NCBI GenBank assembly: GCA_028641055.1
Contig: CM054060.1
Coordinates: forward strand, 241,642,833-241,706,832
From: Alopecurus myosuroides
Taxonomy: Eukaryota; Streptophyta; Magnoliopsida; Poales; Poaceae
Direction of reading: 5' to 3'
DNA length: 64,000 nucleotides
The position numbers were made by a program, and so were the translations under genes. Positions 57,986 through 64,000 of this stretch are shown here, piece by piece; within the stretch, counting starts at the first letter, position 1; each line of letters starts with the position of its first letter. Under the pieces are notes generated by a model. It worked only from the letters and a program-made list of their open reading frames with translations. It ran no database searches and had not been told where the DNA came from.

Positions 57986-60900
57986 TTACATAGTGATGAA
58001 TCTAACACCCATGGAGTTCTGGTGTTGATCATGTTTTGTCCTTGAGAGAGTTTTAGTCAATGGATCTGCCACATTCAGATCCGTATGTACTTTGCAAATC
58101 TTCACATCCCCATCTGCGACATGCTCACGGATGGAGTGAAAACGGCGCTTGATATGCTTGGAATTCTTGTGAGACCTTGGTTCCTTAGCATTGGCTATGG
58201 CACCATTGTTGTCACAATAGATAACCATTGGATCCAACGCACTCGGAACCACGCCTAGTTCGGATATGAACTCCTTCATCCAAACTGCTTCCTGTGTTGC
58301 CTCCGAGGCAGCAACATATTCCGCTTCTGTTGATGATCCCGCCACCACGGATTGCTTGGAACTCCTCCAACTTACAGCTCCTCCATTCATAATAAATACG
58401 TACCCGGACTGAGACTTAGAGTCATCCGGATCAGTGTCGAAGCTAGCATCGACGTAACATCTTGCGACGAGCTCTTCTTCACCGCCATATACGAGAAACA
58501 TGTCCTTAGTTCTTCTTAAGTACTTTAGGATATTCTTGACCGCAGTCCAGTGTTCCAAACCTGGATTGGATTGGTACCTACTAGTCAAACTAATAGCATG
58601 TGCCACATCCGGTCTTGTACACAGCATAGCATACATGATAGAACCTATGGCTGAAGCATGGGGAGTCTTATCCATCTTTTCTCTATCTTCTGCTGTAGCT
58701 GGACATTGAGTCTTACTCAACGTCTTGCCTTGCAACATAGGTAGGAACCCTTTCCTACTATCTTCCATTTTGAACTTCTTCAAAATCTTGTCAAGGTATG
58801 TACTTTGCGAAAGTCCGATTAAGCGTCTTGATCTATCCCTGTAGATTTTGATGCCCAATATATAAGCTGCTTCACCGAGGTCTTTCATCGAAAAACTATT
58901 GTTCAAATAACCTTTTACGCTTTCTAAAAGTTCTATATCATTTCCAATCAACAATATGTCATCCACATATAGTACCAGAAATGCTACAGAGCTCCCACTC
59001 ACTTTCTTGTAAATACAAGCTTCTCCGTATGTTTGGACAAATCCAAAACCTTTGATCACCTTATCAAAACGGAGGTTCCAACTTCGGGATGCTTTCTTCA
59101 GTCCATAAATGGAACGTTGAAGCTTACACACCTTGTCAGCATCCTTAGGATCAACAAAACCTTTGGGTTGCATCATATACAACTCTTCCTCAATGTCACC
59201 ATTAAGGAACGCCGTTTTGACATCCATCTGCCATATTTCATAATCGAAAAATGCAGCAACTGCTAACATAATCCTAACTGACTTAAGCATCGCTACTGGT
59301 GAGAAAGTCTCATCATAGTCAACTCCTTGAATTTGTCGGAAACCTTTTGCGACAAGTCGAGCTTTATAGACGGTCACATTACCATCAGCGTCAGTTTTCT
59401 TTTTAAAGATCCATTTGTTCTCAACGGCCTTGCGGTCATTGGGTAAATCCACCAAAGTCCAAACTTGGTTTTCATACATGGATCCTATTTCGGATTTCAT
59501 GGCTTCAAGCCATTTGTTGGAATCTGGGCTCATCATCGCTTCCTCATATGTCGCAGGGTCATCACCTCCATCTACCATGAAGTTTAATACGGGATCTCCG
59601 TATAGTTCAGGAGCTGCACGCTCCCTAGTTGACCTGCGAGGTGCGGTAGTTTCCTCTATTGGAGTTTCATGATCTTGATCATTAACTCTCTCTTCATCTG
59701 ACGGGGTCGGCTCCGGAACAACTTCCGGCGCTGCGCTACTCGCCATTCCAAGAAGAGAAGGTTCAATAACCTCGTCGAGTTCTACCTTCCTACTATTCAC
59801 ACCTTTCGAGAGAAACTCCTTCTCCAAAAAGGATCCATTCTTGGCAACAAAAATCTTGCCTTCGGATCTGTGATAGAAGGTGTACCCTATTGTTTCTTTA
59901 GGGTATCCTATGAAGACGCATTTTTCCGCTTTGGGTTCGAGTTTATCAGGTTGAAGCTTCTTCACATAAACATCGCATCCCCAAACTTTTAGAAATGACA
60001 GCTTAGGTTTGTTTCCAAACCATAATTCATACGGTGTCGTTTCAACGGATTTAGATGGTGCCCTATTTAAAGTGAATGCAGCGGTCTCTAGTGCATAACC
60101 CCAAAACGATAGTGGCAAATCTGTAAGAGACATCATAGATCGAACCATATCTAATAAAGTACGATTACGACGTTCGGAAACACCATTTCGCTGTGGTGTT
60201 CCGGCAGGTGTGAGTTGTGAAACTATTCCACATTGTTTCATATGCATGCCAAACTCGTAACTTAGATATTCACCTCCACGATCAGACCGTAGAAATTTAA
60301 TCTTTCTGTTACGATGATTTTCAACTTCACACTGAAATTCTTTGAACTTTTCAAACGTTTCAGATTTGTGTTTCATTAAGTAAATATACCCATATCTACT
60401 CAAATCATCTGTGAAAGTGACAAAATAACGATATCCACCGCGCGCCGATACACTCATTGGTCCACATACATCAGTATGTATGATTTCCAGTAAGTCTGTC
60501 GCCCGTTCCATAGATCCTGAAAACGGGGTTCTAGTCATCTTGCCCATAAGGCATGGTTCACATGTTTCAAATGATTCATAATCAAGTGATTCTAAGAGTC
60601 CATCAGAATGGAGCTTCTTCATGCGTTTAACACCAATATGACCTAAGCGGCAATGCCACAAATAAGTAGCAATATCATCATTTAACTTAATTCTTTTGGC
60701 ATTCACATTATGAATATGTGTATCAACATTATCAAGATTCAAAAGAAATAAACCATTCTTCTCAGGTGCATGACCATAAAAGATATTATTCATATAAATC
60801 GAACAACCATTGTTCTCGGACTTAAAGGAATAACCGTCCCGCATTAAGCAATATCCAGAAACGATGTTCATGCTTAATGCGGGCACCAAATAACATTTAT

Positions 60901-61969
60901 TGAGGTTTATAACTAATCCCGATGGTAGACGTAGAGGTAGCGTCCCGACGGCGATCACGTCAACTCTTGATCCATTGCCGACGCGCATCGTCACCTCATC
61001 CTTTGCTAGTGGTTGCTTATTCTGCAGCTCCTGTTTCGAGTTACATATGTGAGCAACCGAACCAGTATCAAATACCCAGGTGCTACTGAGAGTACTAGTA
61101 AGGTACACATCAATAACAAGTATATCATATATACCTTTGTTCACTTTGCCGGCCTTCTTATCTGCCAGATACTTGGGGCAATTGCGCTTCCAGTGGCCAG
61201 TACCCTTGCAATAGAAACACTCAGTCTCAGGCTTAGGGCCATGCCTGGTTTTCTTCTTAGCAGTAGCAACAGATTTGCCACCCTTCTTGAAGTTTACCCT
61301 TGGCTTGCCTTTCTTGCCTTTCTTGAAACTAGTGGTCTTATTGATCATCAACACTTGATGTTCTTTCTTGATCTCCACTTCAGCAGTTTTAAGCATCGAG
61401 AGAAGCTCAGGAAGAGACTTCTTCATGCTCTGCATATTATAGTTCATCACGAAGTTCTTGTAACTAGGTGGCAGAGATTGGAGAACACGATGTATCCCTA
61501 GCTCAATGGGAATCGATATTCCCAAGGCTATGAACTTATCAGCGTACGCAGACATTTTGAGTACGTGCTCACTAACGGAGCTGTTCTCTTCCATCATGCA
61601 GCTAAAGAACTTTTCTGAAGCGTCATAACTCTCAACTGCGGCATGGGTATCGAAAATCATTTTCAATTCTCCCATTGTGGCATAAGCAGTGCTGTTCTCG
61701 AAACGTTTTCGCAGCTCTGGCTCTAATCCATAGAGGATGCCGCAGTGAACTATACTGTGGTCTTCTTGTTGAGTCAGATAAACATTTTTATCCTCATCAG
61801 AAGCATCATCAGCGGGTTGGTCACCTAGAGGTGCATCAAGCACATAGAGCTTCTTGCAAGCGGTGAGGAGAATCCTCAGGTTAAGTGCCCAGTTGGTAAA
61901 GTTGCTTCCATTGTTCGCTAATTTCTCTTTCTCCATGAACATATTGAAATTGAAGGTAGGTGGTGCCAT
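57986..61969 (-). CDS. Copia gag-pol polyprotein, intact, 1327 aa
   Basis: A single uninterrupted frame with every expected part. Gag with a coil-rich N-terminus is followed by a zinc knuckle at about residues 251-264 (CFYCKGTGHWKRNC). Protease has DTGS at 301-304. The integrase zinc finger has H439/H444 and C470/C473, and the integrase catalytic residues are D500, D563 and E599. RT has FLNG at about 921-924 and YVDD at 1001-1004. RNase H has D1174, E1215 and D1252. It is translated from the full-length RNA and cut by its own protease. It packages RNA, copies it in a virus-like particle and inserts the cDNA. The start ATG (61969, MAPPTFNFN) is the first in frame and resembles the N-terminus of BARE-like proteins. 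No stop, frameshift or missing key residue is seen. The stop (57986) lies 19 bp before the polypurine tract. Confidence 0.96.
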   Translation of the reverse strand: MAPPTFNFNMFMEKEKLANNGSNFTNWALNLRILLTACKKLYVLDAPLGDQPADDASDEDKNVYLTQQEDHSIVHCGILYGLEPELRKRFENSTAYATMGELKMIFDTHAAVESYDASEKFFSCMMEENSSVSEHVLKMSAYADKFIALGISIPIELGIHRVLQSLPPSYKNFVMNYNMQSMKKSLPELLSMLKTAEVEIKKEHQVLMINKTTSFKKGKKGKPRVNFKKGGKSVATAKKKTRHGPKPETECFYCKGTGHWKRNCPKYLADKKAGKVNKGIYDILVIDVYLTSTLSSTWVFDTGSVAHICNSKQELQNKQPLAKDEVTMRVGNGSRVDVIAVGTLPLRLPSGLVINLNKCYLVPALSMNIVSGYCLMRDGYSFKSENNGCSIYMNNIFYGHAPEKNGLFLLNLDNVDTHIHNVNAKRIKLNDDIATYLWHCRLGHIGVKRMKKLHSDGLLESLDYESFETCEPCLMGKMTRTPFSGSMERATDLLEIIHTDVCGPMSVSARGGYRYFVTFTDDLSRYGYIYLMKHKSETFEKFKEFQCEVENHRNRKIKFLRSDRGGEYLSYEFGMHMKQCGIVSQLTPAGTPQRNGVSERRNRTLLDMVRSMMSLTDLPLSFWGYALETAAFTLNRAPSKSVETTPYELWFGNKPKLSFLKVWGCDVYVKKLQPDKLEPKAEKCVFIGYPKETIGYTFYHRSEGKIFVAKNGSFLEKEFLSKGVNSRKVELDEVIEPSLLGMASSAAPEVVPEPTPSDEERVNDQDHETPIEETTAPRRSTRERAAPELYGDPVLNFMVDGGDDPATYEEAMMSPDSNKWLEAMKSEIGSMYENQVWTLVDLPNDRKAVENKWIFKKKTDADGNVTVYKARLVAKGFRQIQGVDYDETFSPVAMLKSVRIMLAVAAFFDYEIWQMDVKTAFLNGDIEEELYMMQPKGFVDPKDADKVCKLQRSIYGLKKASRSWNLRFDKVIKGFGFVQTYGEACIYKKVSGSSVAFLVLYVDDILLIGNDIELLESVKGYLNNSFSMKDLGEAAYILGIKIYRDRSRRLIGLSQSTYLDKILKKFKMEDSRKGFLPMLQGKTLSKTQCPATAEDREKMDKTPHASAIGSIMYAMLCTRPDVAHAISLTSRYQSNPGLEHWTAVKNILKYLRRTKDMFLVYGGEEELVARCYVDASFDTDPDDSKSQSGYVFIMNGGAVSWRSSKQSVVAGSSTEAEYVAASEATQEAVWMKEFISELGVVPSALDPMVIYCDNNGAIANAKEPRSHKNSKHIKRRFHSIREHVADGDVKICKVHTDLNVADPLTKTLSRTKHDQHQNSMGVRFITM

Positions 61970-63148
61970 GATCTACAACATATTTGCAAAGACTATTTAG
62001 ACTATGTTTATGATAAATTAAGTTCAAGTTAATTCTAAAATTATCCCATGAACTCCCACTCAAAAACAACATCCCTCTTAGTTGTCTTTAGTGATTACAC
62101 GAACCAAATTCACTACACCGAAACCGATCATCACGTGAGACGGTGTAGTTGCAAAGGCGAACATCAATATGTTCATCATATCATTCATATGACTCATGCT
62201 TTACCTTTCGGTTACGTGTTCCGAGGCCATGTCTGTACATGCTAGGCTCGCCAAGTAGAACCATTGTATTGCATGTGTTTCAAGGCCATGTCTGTACATG
62301 CTAGGCTTGAAAACACCCGTTGTATGCGAACGTTGAGTCTATCACACCCGATCATCACGTGGTGTCTCGAAACGACGAACTTTCTTAACGGTGCATACTT
62401 AAGGAAGAACACATTATTATCTTGATATTAAGTGAGAGGGATCATCTTATAATGCTACCGTCGCGATCTAAGCAAAATAAGATGCATAAAAGGATAAACA
62501 TCACATGCATGGATAATGTGATATGATATGGTCCTTCTTGCACTTGATCTCCATCTTGTGCATCATGGTATGATCTCCATCATTCCACCGGCGTGGCACC
62601 AAGGTCCGTGGCACCTCCATCTTGATTGTCCATTACAACATATCACATGGATATGACATACAGCACGCAGGCCATAAAATAAGACAACCATATGGCTCCA
62701 GCCGGTATGTCAATAATTTACAAAAGATATCATCTCATACATAACGTTTGTAACATTGACCATATCACATCACATGCCCTGCAAAAATAAGTTAGACGCC
62801 TCTAATTTATTTTTGCATATTTTACATGGCTTTGGGCTTACGAGGATAGAACCGTTCATATCTACGTACAAGAACCACAACATTGATAAAACATATTTTT
62901 GAACAATCCTTTGTAGATTATATCTTAACTATAGTAGGAGAAACCGACACCCGCAAGCCACTTATGCAATTCAAGTTGCATGTCAGTTGTGGAACAAGTC
63001 TCATGTACGTGGACATGTAAAGTTAGTCCGGGCCGCTTCATCCTACTATGCCACTAAGATCATAAAATACTCAAAGAGACAAAACCATGATCATCAACGC
63101 CCACATACTCCTATGTGTTCTACCCGTACAATTCATCTACGCATAGAT
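61970..63148 (-). other. Copia leader between primer-binding site and gag
   Basis: 1.18 kb, no credible ORF, as usual for the long leaders of Angela/BARE-like elements. It should hold packaging and dimerisation signals. Contains the direct hairpin repeat at 62224-62307. Confidence 0.75.
62224..62307. repeat. Repeated hairpin in the Copia leader
   Basis: A 25-nt block is identical at 62224-62248 and 62283-62307 (59-bp spacing). Each copy contains CATGTCTGTACATG, a perfect 5-bp stem (CATGT/ACATG) with a 4-nt loop. Lies about 250-340 nt upstream of the gag start in element sense. Confidence 0.7.
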
Positions 63149-63163
63149 CCGGCTCTGATACCA
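63149..63163 (-). promoter_or_regulatory. Primer-binding site of the Copia element
   Basis: In element sense TGGTATCAGAGCCGG begins one base after the 5' LTR end. Methionine-tRNA type. Confidence 0.92.
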
Positions 63164-63164
63164 C

Positions 63165-64000
63165 TGAAGGGGAACGTAGCATAGAAAACAAAAAAAATTC
63201 CTACACGCGATAAACCCAAATGGCCAAGATCTAATCTATGAGATGAAAGGCAACGGGGAGAAAGAGAGTCTTGAGATAACATACCCTCGAAGACTCAAAG
63301 TGGTACGAGAAAAGATCTCGTGGTTGGCGTAGTCGTTCTCACGCCGATCCCGAGCGAGAAGAAGAGCACCGCAATCCGGCGGTGCCTCCGTAATCGGTCA
63401 CACGTTCAGCTCGATGAAGACTTCCGTTCCCTCGTTCCAGCGGGTTGCGGAAGTAGAAGATCCCTCCGGAATTCCAGCAGCACGACGGCGTGGTGGTGGT
63501 GAAGAATCCCACGGTCAGGGCTTCGCCAAGCCGGAGACCATGGAATGGAGCAGCGGATGGAAGGGAAAATGTGTGAGCAAGTGTGTGTAGAAGAGAGAGC
63601 CCTCACCCTCCTTTTATAGGGGAGGGGGAGGCAGCCCAAGGGGGGGTGCGGCCAGCCATGGGTGCCCCCACCCCTTCCTCTCTTCATGTGAGTGGAAGCT
63701 CCACTCAAACCCACTCAAAAATCCCTTAATTTCCCACTTGGAAAATCCAAAGGTTTTTCTTTAATAAATAAATAAAACATTTTTATTTCTCTATTTATAT
63801 TTGTTAATTCCATTAACAAACATTTGCATGCAGCACCTCGAACCATTTGTTAATTCTATGAACAACCGTTCGACGAAAAACCCCTTGAACTATTTCAATT
63901 TTCCCCGAAACAATTCCGGAGCTGCCCAAAATATTCTTCGGTATTCCGTATCCTCTCTAAACGCTTCATCGAACCTTAAGTGTGTCTCCCTACGGTTCGT
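63165..64000 (-). repeat. 5' LTR of the Copia element, partial
   Basis: Matches 56294-57129 with about ten differences. The remaining ~820 bp and the target duplication are outside the window. TATA box at 63618-63612. Confidence 0.95.

Larger units (their letters stand above)
56294..64000 (-). mobile_element. Copia element with intact polyprotein (Angela/BARE-like), right end beyond the window
   Basis: On the minus strand: 5' LTR (63165 to beyond 64000), primer-binding site, 1.2-kb leader, one uninterrupted polyprotein, polypurine tract, 3' LTR (57952-56294, 1659 bp). LTR termini are TGAAGGGAA and TTCCCCTTCA. About 836 bp of the two LTRs can be compared, with roughly 9-10 differences including homopolymer length changes (about 1%). 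It is inserted in the right LTR of the LARD-like element, target TGATC. Protein order (integrase before RT) and LTR start are those of the Angela/BARE group of Triticeae, recognised without a search. Confidence 0.93.

Noticed and set aside
59033..59266. Small plus-strand frames opposite the Copia polyprotein
   Set aside because: Shadows of the intact minus-strand coding sequence.

Overview
The window looks like intergenic DNA of a large-genome grass, most likely a Triticeae species (wheat, barley or goatgrass group). This is inferred from the kinds of LTR retrotransposons present and from how deeply they are nested. I see no intact ordinary host gene, no rRNA, no functional tRNA and no CRISPR. 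Almost every base can be assigned to a transposable element.

Left block (1-6062). The end of an Athila-like gypsy LTR (1-1312) abuts a minus-strand LINE ORF1 relic (1313-2517). A 5'-truncated LINE follows (2780-5744, plus strand) with reverse transcriptase, a short poly(A) tail and a perfect 15-bp target duplication. Next comes one arm of a small foldback/MITE-like element whose other arm lies at 40036-40198.

Central nest (6063-40030). Three LTR elements sit inside one another, each bounded by a perfect 5-bp target duplication. (i) A chromovirus-type gypsy element on the plus strand (6063-40030, TATAT) has ~4.5-kb LTRs but only an 834-bp interior. (ii) A Tat-like gypsy element (6954-30991, CTCCT), with gag on the minus strand, is inserted in the 5' LTR of (i), about 80 bp past its TATA-like box. 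(iii) A full-length chromovirus (8667-22639, CAAGA), related in its LTRs to (i), is inserted in the first coding exon of an antisense gene carried by (ii). That antisense gene has a TATA box, a 5' UTR intron and eight coding segments. The splice phases all agree and give an 881-codon frame once the inserted element is discounted. It is the most interesting object in the window.

Right block (40199-64000). An unassigned stretch with a possible gene relic (40199-41289) is followed by an Athila-like gag-protease-only element (41290-46514). Next is an element with 3.9-kb LTRs and a degenerate interior without ORFs (from 46515). Its right LTR is interrupted by a Copia element (56294 to beyond the window end) on the minus strand, with a single intact 1327-aa polyprotein, near-identical LTRs, primer-binding site and polypurine tract.

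Element activity. Only the Copia element looks coding-competent. The other elements have frameshifts, stops or deletions, or lack the polymerase altogether, so they would need proteins from relatives. The two chromoviruses share unusual LTR content: tRNA-like modules with A and B boxes, a ~159-bp tandem repeat, and a 78-bp exon-like segment.
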